Shown here: piece by piece, positions 28,240 through 36,916 of the stretch | Position numbering within the stretch: the stretch's first letter is position 1 | How the letters are laid out: each line of letters begins with the position of its first letter | Source of the DNA: Pseudomonadota bacterium | Lineage (GTDB): Bacteria; Pseudomonadota; Gammaproteobacteria; Burkholderiales; Burkholderiaceae_C | DNA: 49,739 nt | Direction: 5' to 3' | Assembly (NCBI GenBank): GCA_018241405.1 | Contig: JAFEDY010000057.1 | Location: 1 to 49,739, forward strand | Notes under the pieces: model-generated | Seen by the model: the letters and a program-made list of their open reading frames with translations, nothing else | Told to the model about the DNA's origin: nothing | Database searches by the model: none | Position numbers and translations under genes: made by a program

Positions 28240-28263
28240 GAGACTGAAAGTCTTTTGCCCATG
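28236..28263 (+). promoter_or_regulatory. Hairpin linker between ftrC and ftrD genes, copy B
   Basis: The ftrC stop, then a hairpin AGACT-GAA-AGTCT and TTTTGCCC up to the next ATG. It matches 26 of 28 bases of the linker at 9601-9628, and both copies run from a stop codon to a start codon. It may reduce or shape expression of the downstream gene. Confidence 0.6.
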
Positions 28264-29736
28264 ACCGCCGCCGCCAAACGCCGCACCATCGTCATCCACC
28301 CACCCCGGCGCGCGCCCTGGCTGGCACGCCTGGGCGACGCCATGGCGCGCCGGCGCCGCCTGATCCTGGGCGTGCAATGGGCCATCGTGCTGTTCTACGC
28401 CGTGCTGGTGGTGCTGCCCGCCTTTCTGCCCCACCCCCACGCAGAGGCGCGGCTGTTCTCGGGCGATTGGGGCTCGGCGCACAGCGTAGGGGCCGAAGGC
28501 GCCGCCCTCACCGACAAGGCGCCCTACGCGGCGCAGTGGCACGAGCGCCTGGTGCTGCTCGCGCAGTACCTGTTCTGGGGCGTGTGGTGGCCCTTCGTCA
28601 TCCTGTCCGTCATGCTCCTGGGCCGGGTCTGGTGCGGCGTGCTCTGCCCCGAGGGCGCGCTCACCGAATGGGCCAGCCGCCATGGCCGCGGCGGCGCCAT
28701 CCCGCGCTGGCTGCGCTGGGGCGGTTGGCCGGTGCTGGCCTTCATCCTGACCACGGTCTACGGTCAGCTCATCAGCGTGTACGAGTACCCGCAGGCGGCG
28801 CTCCTGATCCTGGGCGGCTCCACCGTCGCCGCCGTGGCCGTGGGCTGGCTGTATGGCCGCGGCAAGCGCGTGTGGTGCCGCTACCTGTGCCCGGTGTCGG
28901 GCGTGTTTGCGCTGCTGGCGCACATCGCGCCGGTGCATTTCCGCGTCGATCGCGCGGCCTGGCTGGCACATAGCGAGCGCAGCCCGGCAGTGGATTGCGC
29001 ACCGCTGCTGCAAGTGGGCCAGCTGTCTTCCATGTCCCAATGCCACGCCTGCGGGCGCTGCAGCGGCCACAAGGACGCCGTGGCGCTGCAGGCGCGCTCG
29101 CCCGCGGCAGAGATTTTGTCCGCGCGCGCGGCATCCTGGCCCGAAACCCTGTTGCTACTTTTTGGCGTGCTGGGCGTGGCGATCGGCGCCTTCCAGTGGA
29201 CGGTAAACCCCTGGTTTGTGCGCGGCAAGCAGTGGGCGGCCGAATGGCTGGTGAACCATGACATCGTCTGGCCGCTGGAAACCAACGCCCCCTGGTGGCT
29301 GCTGACGAATCACCCCGAGAGCGGCGACGCCTTCTCCTGGCTGGACGGCGCGGCCGTGCTGGCCTACATGCTGGCCGTGGCGCTGCTGCTGGGCGGGGCC
29401 GTCGCCTTGTGCAGCTGGGCCGCAGCGCGCCTGGCGCGCCAGCAGCCGCGCGCGCTGGTGCTGGCGCTGGTGCCGCTGGCGGGCCTGGGCCTGTTCCTGG
29501 GCCTGTCGATGATGAGCGTGACCCATTTGCGCGCCGAGGGCGTCCCCCTGGGCTGGCTGCCCTGGGTGCGCGGTGCGCTGCTGGCCCTGGGCGCGGCCTG
29601 GTCGTGGTGGCTGGGCCTGCGCCTGCTGACACGCCCTGCGCCTGGATCACTGCGGCTGTTGGCGGCGGGCGCGGCGTGGACGCTGCCCGTGGCCCTGGTC
29701 AGCGGTGCCTGGGTGCTGGTGTTCTACGTGTGGTGA
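28261..29736 (+). CDS. ftrD: FtrD-like polytopic 4Fe-4S membrane protein
   Basis: This 491-residue inner-membrane protein is of the NapH/FtrD type, with several membrane spans and cytoplasmic or membrane-near Fe-S ligands. Cysteine motifs are WCGVLCPEG, WCRYLCPVSG and the short CHACGRC, the pattern of electron-transfer partners in FTR1 systems. In known Ftr systems this protein is proposed to accept the electrons taken from iron. The C-terminal part has further membrane spans (LLLLFGVLGVAIGAF, AVLAYMLAVALLLGG). The ATG at 28261 follows the linker; an in-frame TTG lies two codons up. It is the last gene of the operon, 21 bp from the convergent tsaD. Confidence 0.9.
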   Translation: MTAAAKRRTIVIHPPRRAPWLARLGDAMARRRRLILGVQWAIVLFYAVLVVLPAFLPHPHAEARLFSGDWGSAHSVGAEGAALTDKAPYAAQWHERLVLLAQYLFWGVWWPFVILSVMLLGRVWCGVLCPEGALTEWASRHGRGGAIPRWLRWGGWPVLAFILTTVYGQLISVYEYPQAALLILGGSTVAAVAVGWLYGRGKRVWCRYLCPVSGVFALLAHIAPVHFRVDRAAWLAHSERSPAVDCAPLLQVGQLSSMSQCHACGRCSGHKDAVALQARSPAAEILSARAASWPETLLLLFGVLGVAIGAFQWTVNPWFVRGKQWAAEWLVNHDIVWPLETNAPWWLLTNHPESGDAFSWLDGAAVLAYMLAVALLLGGAVALCSWAAARLARQQPRALVLALVPLAGLGLFLGLSMMSVTHLRAEGVPLGWLPWVRGALLALGAAWSWWLGLRLLTRPAPGSLRLLAAGAAWTLPVALVSGAWVLVFYVW

Positions 29737-29757
29737 GCAGGCCGGCGCACGCGCCTG

Positions 29758-30801
29758 TCACGCGGTAATGGCGTCCAGCGGCCAGCGCGGCAGGACGTCG
29801 AAGGCGTAGTCGCGATTCGCCTGCTGCCGGCCCGCCTGCAGGCGCATGGCCGCGGCCATGGCGATCATGGCGCCGTTGTCGGTGCACAGGTGCAGCTCGG
29901 GATAGTGCACGCGCACGCGGCGCGCGGCGCAGGCGGCATCGAGCTGCGCACGCAGCAGGCGGTTTGCACCCACGCCGCCGGCCACCACCACGCGGTTCAT
30001 GCCCGTTTGTTGTAGCGCCGCCAGGGTCTTCTTGACCAGCACCTCGACGATGGCGGCCTGGGTGCTGGCCGCCAAGTCGGCCTTGCGCGCCTGCAGTTCG
30101 TCACCCAGCTTTTTCGCCTGGGTCAGCACGGCGGTCTTGAGCCCGGCAAAGGAAAAATCCAGGTCGCCGCTGTGCAGCAACGGCCGCGGCAGCTTGAAGG
30201 CCTTGGCGTCGCCCTGCTCGGCCAGGCGCGACAGCGCAGGCCCGCCGGGGTAGCCCAGGCCCATCAGCTTGGCCGACTTGTCGAAGGCCTCGCCGGCCGC
30301 GTCATCTATGGTTTCGCCCAGGATTTCGTAGCGGCCCACGCCGTCCACGCGCATCAACTGCGTGTGCCCGCCGGAGACCAGCAACGCGACGAAGGGAAAC
30401 TCGGGTGGGTCGGCGCTCAGGAAGGGCGACAGCAGATGGCCCTCCAGGTGGTGCACGCCCAGCACCGGCCTGTCGAGCGCCGCGCCCAGCGCGCAGGCCA
30501 CGCCGGCCCCCACCAGCAGCGCGCCGGCCAGGCCCGGGCCGCGCGTGTAGGCCACCACGTCCACGTCGGCCAGGCGCCGGCCGGCATCGGCCAACACCGC
30601 CTCGGTCAGCGGCAGCACACGGCGGATATGGTCGCGGCTGGCCAGTTCCGGCACCACTCCGCCATAAGCCTGGTGCATGTCGATCTGGCTGTGCAGCGCG
30701 TGCGCGAGCAGCGTGGGCGCGGCGGCGCCATCGCCGCCCCGCACCAGGGCCACGCCGGTTTCGTCACAGGAGGATTCGATGCCCAGGATCAGCAGACTCA
30801 T
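29758..30801 (-). CDS. tsaD: tRNA N6-adenosine threonylcarbamoyltransferase TsaD
   Basis: TsaD transfers the threonylcarbamoyl group to adenosine 37 of ANN-decoding tRNAs and is essential in most bacteria. The 347-residue cytoplasmic protein shows [29 protein letters not shown], the metal-binding [36 protein letters not shown] and the C-terminal [11 protein letters not shown]. The start [12 protein letters not shown] is the normal family start. It is transcribed convergently to the iron operon. Confidence 0.97.
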   Translation of the reverse strand: MSLLILGIESSCDETGVALVRGGDGAAAPTLLAHALHSQIDMHQAYGGVVPELASRDHIRRVLPLTEAVLADAGRRLADVDVVAYTRGPGLAGALLVGAGVACALGAALDRPVLGVHHLEGHLLSPFLSADPPEFPFVALLVSGGHTQLMRVDGVGRYEILGETIDDAAGEAFDKSAKLMGLGYPGGPALSRLAEQGDAKAFKLPRPLLHSGDLDFSFAGLKTAVLTQAKKLGDELQARKADLAASTQAAIVEVLVKKTLAALQQTGMNRVVVAGGVGANRLLRAQLDAACAARRVRVHYPELHLCTDNGAMIAMAAAMRLQAGRQQANRDYAFDVLPRWPLDAITA

Positions 30802-30853
30802 GCCTGCGAGTGTAGTGGCCGCCCAGGCGTCTGGGCGGCCACGGGGCCTTTGC

Positions 30854-31291
30854 TCAGCGCGCGCCGGTGATGTAGCGCTCCATCTCCGTGATGATGAACT
30901 GCTGCGCCGAGATCACGCTCTTGACCAGGTCGCCGATGGACACCAGGCCCACCACGCGTTCACCATCGAGCACCGGCAGGTGGCGCAGGCGGTTTTCCGT
31001 CATCAGCGCCATGCACTGCTCGGCACTGTTGGAAGGATGGACGAAGCGCACCGCGCTCGTCATGACCTCGCTCACGGGCGTATCGATCGAGGCGCGGCCC
31101 AGCAGCACCACCTTGCGGGCATAGTCGCGCTCGGTGAAGATGCCGGCGATCCGGTCGCCTTCCATGACCAGCAGCGCACCGATGCGCTTGTCGGCCATGA
31201 GCTTCAAGGCGGAGAGCACGGTGTCCGACGGCGCAACCGAATGCACCTTGGCTTCGGGCTTGGACTTGAGGATTTCTGCAACGGTTGTCAT
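30854..31291 (-). CDS. Two-CBS-domain protein
   Basis: This 145-residue cytoplasmic protein is a single CBS pair, the nucleotide-sensing module that usually binds AMP, ATP or SAM. The first CBS contains [20 protein letters not shown] and the second [20 protein letters not shown]; both have the usual (G)xxTxxD-like end ([24 protein letters not shown]). No partner domain is fused, so it is a stand-alone sensor type. It lies between the DUF937 gene and tsaD on the same strand. Function is not predicted beyond ligand sensing. Confidence 0.92.
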   Translation of the reverse strand: MTTVAEILKSKPEAKVHSVAPSDTVLSALKLMADKRIGALLVMEGDRIAGIFTERDYARKVVLLGRASIDTPVSEVMTSAVRFVHPSNSAEQCMALMTENRLRHLPVLDGERVVGLVSIGDLVKSVISAQQFIITEMERYITGAR

Positions 31292-31375
31292 GACAGCCTC
31301 CCAGGCGGTGAAACGAAGCGAAAGCTTAGCCGAAAGTGTCCGCCGAACCGATGCCGAGTTGCAACTACATGCCAG

Positions 31376-32035
31376 TCAACGCCGCCCGCCCAGCAGGCTG
31401 GCGCCAATCTTGACCAGGTCGCCCAGCCCCACCTGGCCATCGCCGTCCCGATCCAGCAGGCCGCCCAGCAGGTCGCCACCCGGCGTGCCGGCGCTCTGGG
31501 CGCGCTCCTGGCCCAGCATGTGCCCCAGGCCACCCGAATCCATGCCACCGGCGCTCACCCGATGTGCCAGAAAGGACATGACGACGGGCGCCAGCATCTG
31601 CAGCAGCTGGCCGGCATTTGCCCCCACGCCCGCCGCCTGGCCCAGTGACGACTCGACCCGCTCACGCCCGCCGCCGAAGATATGCCCCAGGATGGCAGCG
31701 CCTGCATCGCCGCCAGCAGCCGCGCCGGAAGGTGCAGCGCCACCCAGCATGGAACCGAGCAGCCCGCCCAGATCCATGCCGCCCATGCCCAGCGCCTGCT
31801 GGGGCGCGGCCGGCATATGGTCGCGCTGCAGGGCGCCGAACAAGGCATCGGCGCCCTGCGCATCCTGTGCATTGCGCCCCAGGGCGCCCAGCAGCACCGG
31901 CAGTGCCATTTCAACGGCGCTCTGGGCCTGCGCCTGGTCGGTACCCAGTTGCTGGGCAATGTGCTGCAGGGATGGCCCTTGCAGATGTTGCAGCAACTGC
32001 TCGGCGAGCAGCGGGGAGGATTCCGGGGTGTCCAT
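31376..32035 (-). CDS. DUF937 protein with a C-terminal EF-hand-like loop
   Basis: This 219-residue protein belongs to the DUF937 group, rich in Leu, Gly, Ala and Gln, with the pattern LGTDQAQAQSAVEMALPVLLGALGRNA at residues 30-56. Gly- and Ala-rich linkers follow (90-120). The C-terminus has a canonical calcium loop DRDGDGQVGLGD (residues 195-206: Asp at 1, 3, 5, Gly at 6, Asp at 12), here as a single loop. No signal peptide is visible. The function is not known. It is 84 bp upstream of the CBS gene and faces a long gap before the efflux operon. Confidence 0.82.
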   Translation of the reverse strand: MDTPESSPLLAEQLLQHLQGPSLQHIAQQLGTDQAQAQSAVEMALPVLLGALGRNAQDAQGADALFGALQRDHMPAAPQQALGMGGMDLGGLLGSMLGGAAPSGAAAGGDAGAAILGHIFGGGRERVESSLGQAAGVGANAGQLLQMLAPVVMSFLAHRVSAGGMDSGGLGHMLGQERAQSAGTPGGDLLGGLLDRDGDGQVGLGDLVKIGASLLGGRR

Positions 32036-32398
32036 GGTGGGGTGCTCCTTCGTGGGATGATTGGCGGCGCATGCGGCCAGTCTGTCATGTTAGACGTTGG
32101 CGGCACCGCTGCACGGCGCACCGCCTGACCCACGCCGTTTTCGCCCGGTTTTTATAGTTGTTTGCACTTGACGCGCGCGTATGCGGGCCAGCTGGCCACT
32201 CCCACTCCCCAACGGCAACGAGGCGCCATGCGACGGCCGTGTAAAGAAGAATGAAGAATCTCACCGTCGGCGGCAGGCATGGCGCGGATATGCGACAGTC
32301 CGAATTGACGTTCTGTAACACCTGTCCTGCCCCTGGGCTTCATCCGGCCGCGGCAAGGACAATGTGATTCCTTCCCTCTGCCATTGGTTTTCGCCCCC
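32036..32398. other. Divergent gap before the RND efflux operon
   Basis: The 363-bp gap separates the DUF937 gene (minus) from the efflux operon (plus). It must hold both promoters. TTGACG occurs in two places (32167-32172, within CACTTGACGCG, and near 32304), but neither has a convincing -10 at 16-18 bp. A TATAGT at 32153-32158 lacks a -35. No regulator gene for the pump (TetR or MarR) is beside it, and no RNA gene or repeat copy was recognised. Confidence 0.45.
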
Positions 32399-33730
32399 AT
32401 GACACCCGAGCCCCGCGACCGCCTCGCCCCCTTCACGCCAGCGCCCCCGAAGCCCTGCGCCGCACCCGGGCGGCCCGCCCGCCTGGTGCCCTGGATCACG
32501 GCACTGGGCCTGGCCCTCAGTCTGGCGGCCTGCGGCGACAAGGGGACCAAGACCGCCGCCCCGCAGGGGCCGGTGCAAGTAGGAGTCATTGCCCTGCAAA
32601 CACAACAGCAGCAGCTCGACACCACCCTGCCCGGCCGCACACGTGCCTATCTGAGCGCCGAGGTGCGCCCGCAGGTCTCGGGCATCCTGCAGCAGCGCCT
32701 GTTCACCGAGGGGGCCATGGTGCGCCAGGGCCAGGCGCTGTACCAGCTGGACGACCGCACGCTGCGCGCCGCGGTGGACAGCGCCGAGGCAGCGCTCGCC
32801 AAGGCCGAGGCCAGCGCGCGCACGCAGGAGGCCACGGCGCGGCGCAATGCCGAACTGGTCAAGATAGACGCCATCAGCCGCCAGGCCTTTGACGAAAGCC
32901 AGGCAGCCGCGGCGCAGTCGCGCGCCGACGTGGGCGTGGCGCGCGCCAATCTGGAGACGGCGCGCATCAACCTGCGCTACAGCCGCATCGAGGCGCCGAT
33001 CGCCGGGCGCACCAGCCTGTCCAGCGTCACGCCGGGCGCGCTGGTGACGGCCAACCAGACCAATGCGCTCACCACCATCGTGCAGATGGATCCCATGTAT
33101 GTGGACTTCACGCAATCGAGCACCGAGCTGGTGCAGCTCAAGCGCGACTGGGAGGCCGGCCGCTACCAGAAGCTGGACGGCAACCAGGCACGCGTGCGCA
33201 TACGCCTGGACGATGGCAGCGACTACGCGCACGAGGGCCGGCTGCAGTTCGCCGGCATGATCGTCAACGACACCACGGGCACGGTAACACTGCGCGCCGT
33301 GGTGCCCAACCCCGACGGCCTGCTCATGCCCGGCATGTACGTGCAGGCGCTGCTGCCCACTGGCCTTGCCAGCGACGCACTGCTGATCCCGCAGCAGGCC
33401 GTGAACCGCGACCTGACGGGGCGCGCCAATGTGCTGGTGGTCAATGCCGACGACCGGATCGAGAAGCGCCCCGTGGAGCTGGCACGCGCCCTGGGCAACC
33501 GCTGGCTGGTCGACGGCGGCCTGGCCGCCGGCGAGCGCCTGGTGGTCGATGGTTTCCAACGCATCAAGCCCGGCGACAAGGTCAGCCCGCAAGTGGTGGA
33601 CCTGAACGCCAGGAAGGACGGCGCCAAGGTGCCCAGAGCGCCCGAGGACGGTGCACGACCCGCCTCTACCACTCAGAAGGGACAAGGCGTGGACATTGCC
33701 CCCCCCCAGGCCGGCGCCTCCACCAAATAA
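32399..33730 (+). CDS. RND efflux periplasmic adaptor (AcrA/MexA type lipoprotein)
   Basis: This periplasmic membrane-fusion protein links an RND pump to an outer-membrane channel. The 443-residue chain has a lipoprotein signal (LALSLAACGDK). The barrel-sandwich and hairpin parts are visible in SAEVRPQVSGILQQRLFTEG, MVRQGQALYQLDDRTLRAAV, the coiled-coil region (ASARTQEATARRNAELV) and RIEAPIAGRTSLSSVTPGAL. The C-terminal tail is low-complexity. The ATG at 32399 gives the best signal; the frame is open five codons upstream. It is 18 bp upstream of the pump gene. Confidence 0.94.
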   Translation: MTPEPRDRLAPFTPAPPKPCAAPGRPARLVPWITALGLALSLAACGDKGTKTAAPQGPVQVGVIALQTQQQQLDTTLPGRTRAYLSAEVRPQVSGILQQRLFTEGAMVRQGQALYQLDDRTLRAAVDSAEAALAKAEASARTQEATARRNAELVKIDAISRQAFDESQAAAAQSRADVGVARANLETARINLRYSRIEAPIAGRTSLSSVTPGALVTANQTNALTTIVQMDPMYVDFTQSSTELVQLKRDWEAGRYQKLDGNQARVRIRLDDGSDYAHEGRLQFAGMIVNDTTGTVTLRAVVPNPDGLLMPGMYVQALLPTGLASDALLIPQQAVNRDLTGRANVLVVNADDRIEKRPVELARALGNRWLVDGGLAAGERLVVDGFQRIKPGDKVSPQVVDLNARKDGAKVPRAPEDGARPASTTQKGQGVDIAPPQAGASTK

Positions 33731-33748
33731 ACGCGGCGGCAGGCATAT

Positions 33749-36700
33749 ATGGCCCAGTTCTTCATCAACCGCCCCATCTTCGCGTGGGTGCTGTCCATCA
33801 TCATCATGCTGGCCGGCGGCTTGGCGATCTTCACGCTGCCGCTGGAGCAGTACCCCGAGATCGCGCCGCCGCGCGTGACCATATCCTCGCAGTACACGGG
33901 CGCCTCGGCCGAGACGGTGGAAAACTCCGTCACGCAGATCATCGAGCAGCAGATCAAGGGCATAGACAACATGATCTACATGGGCTCGACGTCGGACGCG
34001 TCGGGCCGCTCGGCCACCACCCTCACCTTCACGCCGGGCACCAAGATCGACGTGGCCCAGGTGCAGGTGCAAAACAAGCTGCAGTCGGCCATGAACCGCC
34101 TGCCCGACGCCGTCAAGAGCCGCGGCGTGTTCATCAACAAGGGCGGCACGGACTACCTGGTCACCTACGCCTTTTTCTCCGACGACCCCAAGATCACGGC
34201 CGTGGACGTCGGCGACTACCTGAACTCCAACCTGGTGGACGTGATAGGCCGCATCGACGGCGTGGGCGACATCCGCGTGTTCGGCACCTTCTACGCCATG
34301 CGCATCTGGATGGACCCGGCGAGGATGGAGAAATTCCAGCTCATGCCCTCGGACCTGGTCAACGCGCTGAACGCGCAGAACGCCCAGGTCTCGGCCGGCC
34401 AGCTCGGCGCCCTGCCCGCCGTGGCCGACCAGCAGCTCAACGCCACCATCACCGCGCGCACCAAGCTGCAGACCGTTCCGGAATTCGAGGCCATCGTGCT
34501 CAAGACCGCCACCGACGGCTCGGTGGTCACCATGAAGGACGTGGCGCGCGTGGAGCTCGGCGCCGACACCCTCTCGGTCAAGGCCAAGCTCAATGGCCGG
34601 CCCGGCGCCGGCATGGGCATCGTGCTGGCCGACGGCGCCAACGCCATGGCCGTGTCCGACGCCGTGGCCGCCAAGCTGGCCGAGCTCAAGCCCTTCTTCC
34701 CCAACCAGATCGACTACTTCGTCAGCTCCGACTCCACGCCCTTCGTGCGCGCCTCCATCAAGGAGGTGGTGACCACGCTGGCCGAGGCCATGGTGCTGGT
34801 CGTGCTGGTGATGTTCGTCTTCCTGCAGAACCTGCGCGCCACGCTGATCCCGGCCATTGCCGTGCCCGTGGTGCTGCTGGGCACCTTCGGCGTGCTGGCG
34901 GCGGCGGGCTATTCGATCAACACGCTGACCATGTTCGCGCTGGTGCTGGCCATCGGCCTGCTGGTGGACGACGCCATCGTGGTGGTGGAGAACGTCGAGC
35001 GCGTGATGCACGACACCGGCCTGCCGCCGAAGGAGGCCACGCGCCGCTCCATGCGCGAGATCACGCCCGCGCTGGTGGGCATAGGCGTCACGCTGGCGGC
35101 GGTGTTCGTGCCCATGGCCTTCTTCGGCGGCTCCACGGGCGTGATCTACCGCCAGTTCTCCATCACCATCGTGGCGGCCATGGCGCTGTCCGTGTTCGTG
35201 GCGCTCACGCTCACGCCGGCGCTGTGCGCCAGCATCCTCAAGGCGCCCGCGCATATGGAACACCAGCCGCGCATACGCGGCGGGCTGCTGGGCCTGAACG
35301 ACCGCTTCTTCATTTGGTTCAACCGCCGGTTCGACGACGGCGCCGCGCGCTACCAGGGCCGTGTGGCCTGGATGCTGCGGCGCGCCAAACGCATGCTGCT
35401 GATCTTTGTCGCCATCTGCCTGGCCGTGTGGTGGATCCTCACGCGCGTGCCCACATCCTTCCTGCCCGAGGAAGACCAGGGCTACATCTTCGCCAGCATC
35501 AACCTGCCCGCCGGCGCCACCGACACGCGTCTGCAGGGCGTGCTGGATCAGGTCAACGAGTATTTCAAGACCGTCCCCGAGGTCATCAGCTTCAACCAGG
35601 TCTCGGGCCTGAACGGCGACCAGAGCTCGGCGCGTGCCTTCATACGCCTCAAGCCCTGGGGCGAGCGCCCGTTGGCGCGCCAGTCGGCCGGCGCCATCGC
35701 CCACCAGGCGACCAAGGATCTGGGCAAGATCCGCGACGCGCGCATCTTTGTCTCGCCGCCGCCGGCCGTGCGCAGCCTGGGCGCCAACTCGGGCTTCAAC
35801 TTCATGCTCAAGGACATCAACGGCCTGGGGCACCAGGCGCTTCTGGCCGCCAAGGACCGTTTCCTGGAAGAGGCGCGCAAGCGCCTCGAGCTCACCAGCC
35901 TGCGCAGCACCAACCTGGACGACGCCACCGAGCTGCGCCTGGACATCGACGACCGCAAGGCGGCCGCGCTGGGGCTGAACTACGACGCCATCAACGGCGT
36001 GCTCTCAAGCAGCATAGGCGGCACCTATGTGAACGACTTTTTGCACAACGGCCGTGTCAAGCGCGTCTACATCCAGGGCGACGCGCCCAGCCGCATGCTG
36101 CCCCAGGACGTGGGCAAGTGGACGGTGCGCAACAAGAACGGCGAGATGGTGCCCTTCGGCGCCTTCTCGCGCGCCTACTGGGCCTATGGCTCGCCGCAGC
36201 TCGTGCGCTACAACGGCGCGCCCGCCTACGAGCTGGTGGGCAGCGCCGCGCCGGGCGTGAGCTCGGGCGTGGCCATGAAGATCGTGGAGGACATCCTCAA
36301 GGACCTGCCGCCGGGCATCGCCTACGAGTGGACCGGCGCCTCGCTGCAGGAGCGCCAGTCGGGCGCGCAGGCGCCGGCCCTGTACGCCATCTCCATCCTG
36401 TTCGTGTTCCTGTGCCTGGCGGCACTGTACGAGAGCTGGACCGTGCCCGTGTCGGTGATGCTGGCCGTGCCCCTGGGCGTGCTGGGCGCGCTCTTGGCCA
36501 CCTGGTCGCGCGGCCTGGCCAACGACGTGTACTTCCAGGTCGGCCTGATCACCACCGTGGGCCTGGCCTCCAAGAACGCGATCCTGATCGTGGAATTTGC
36601 CGTGCAGCTGCAGGAGCAGGGGCGCCAGCTGATGGACGCCACGCTGGAGGCCGTGCGCCTGCGCCTGCGCCCGATCCTCATGACCTCGCTGGCCTTCGGT

Positions 36701-36916
36701 TTCGGCGTGGTGCCGCTGGCCCTGGGCACGGGCGCGGGCGCGGGTGGACGCAACGCCATAGGCACGGCCGTGCTGGGCGGCACCGTGGCCTCCACGGTGC
36801 TGGGCATCTTCATGGTGCCGGTGTTCTTCCTGCTGATCCGCAGCTGGTTCAAGAGCCGCTCGCGCCTTGGCGACGCGGCCCAGCCTGCCCCAACCATCCC
36901 GGAGAGCGCTGCATGA
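33749..36916 (+). CDS. RND multidrug efflux pump (AcrB/MexB, HAE-1 family)
   Basis: This proton-driven inner-membrane pump has 1055 residues and about twelve membrane spans with two large periplasmic loops. It starts MAQFFINRPIFAWVLSIIIM, the hallmark of HAE-1 pumps. The proton-relay pair is visible in LAIGLLVDDAIVVVENVERVM (adjacent Asp residues), and the fourth-helix partner Lys in VGLASKNAILIVEFAVQL. The sequence is intact. The gene overlaps the outer-membrane gene by 4 bp (ATGA), so the three form one operon. Substrates are not predictable in detail; amphiphilic drugs, dyes or solvents are usual. Confidence 0.96.
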   Translation: MAQFFINRPIFAWVLSIIIMLAGGLAIFTLPLEQYPEIAPPRVTISSQYTGASAETVENSVTQIIEQQIKGIDNMIYMGSTSDASGRSATTLTFTPGTKIDVAQVQVQNKLQSAMNRLPDAVKSRGVFINKGGTDYLVTYAFFSDDPKITAVDVGDYLNSNLVDVIGRIDGVGDIRVFGTFYAMRIWMDPARMEKFQLMPSDLVNALNAQNAQVSAGQLGALPAVADQQLNATITARTKLQTVPEFEAIVLKTATDGSVVTMKDVARVELGADTLSVKAKLNGRPGAGMGIVLADGANAMAVSDAVAAKLAELKPFFPNQIDYFVSSDSTPFVRASIKEVVTTLAEAMVLVVLVMFVFLQNLRATLIPAIAVPVVLLGTFGVLAAAGYSINTLTMFALVLAIGLLVDDAIVVVENVERVMHDTGLPPKEATRRSMREITPALVGIGVTLAAVFVPMAFFGGSTGVIYRQFSITIVAAMALSVFVALTLTPALCASILKAPAHMEHQPRIRGGLLGLNDRFFIWFNRRFDDGAARYQGRVAWMLRRAKRMLLIFVAICLAVWWILTRVPTSFLPEEDQGYIFASINLPAGATDTRLQGVLDQVNEYFKTVPEVISFNQVSGLNGDQSSARAFIRLKPWGERPLARQSAGAIAHQATKDLGKIRDARIFVSPPPAVRSLGANSGFNFMLKDINGLGHQALLAAKDRFLEEARKRLELTSLRSTNLDDATELRLDIDDRKAAALGLNYDAINGVLSSSIGGTYVNDFLHNGRVKRVYIQGDAPSRMLPQDVGKWTVRNKNGEMVPFGAFSRAYWAYGSPQLVRYNGAPAYELVGSAAPGVSSGVAMKIVEDILKDLPPGIAYEWTGASLQERQSGAQAPALYAISILFVFLCLAALYESWTVPVSVMLAVPLGVLGALLATWSRGLANDVYFQVGLITTVGLASKNAILIVEFAVQLQEQGRQLMDATLEAVRLRLRPILMTSLAFGFGVVPLALGTGAGAGGRNAIGTAVLGGTVASTVLGIFMVPVFFLLIRSWFKSRSRLGDAAQPAPTIPESAA

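Noticed and set aside
25606..29070. A 1154-codon minus-strand frame antisense to the Ftr operon
   Set aside because: Same reason: a His/Gln/Gly/Arg-rich shadow opposite five convincing genes.
32300..32320. FNR-like sequence TTGACGTTCTGTAA before the efflux operon
   Set aside because: Only the left half matches; the right half should read ATCAA and has TGTAA. Not supported as an FNR site.
32261..35833. A 1190-codon minus-strand frame antisense to the efflux genes
   Set aside because: Its composition (His, Gly, Arg, Gln, Val) is that of antisense shadows in high-GC DNA. No domain or ribosome-binding site was seen, and the plus strand has clear RND genes.
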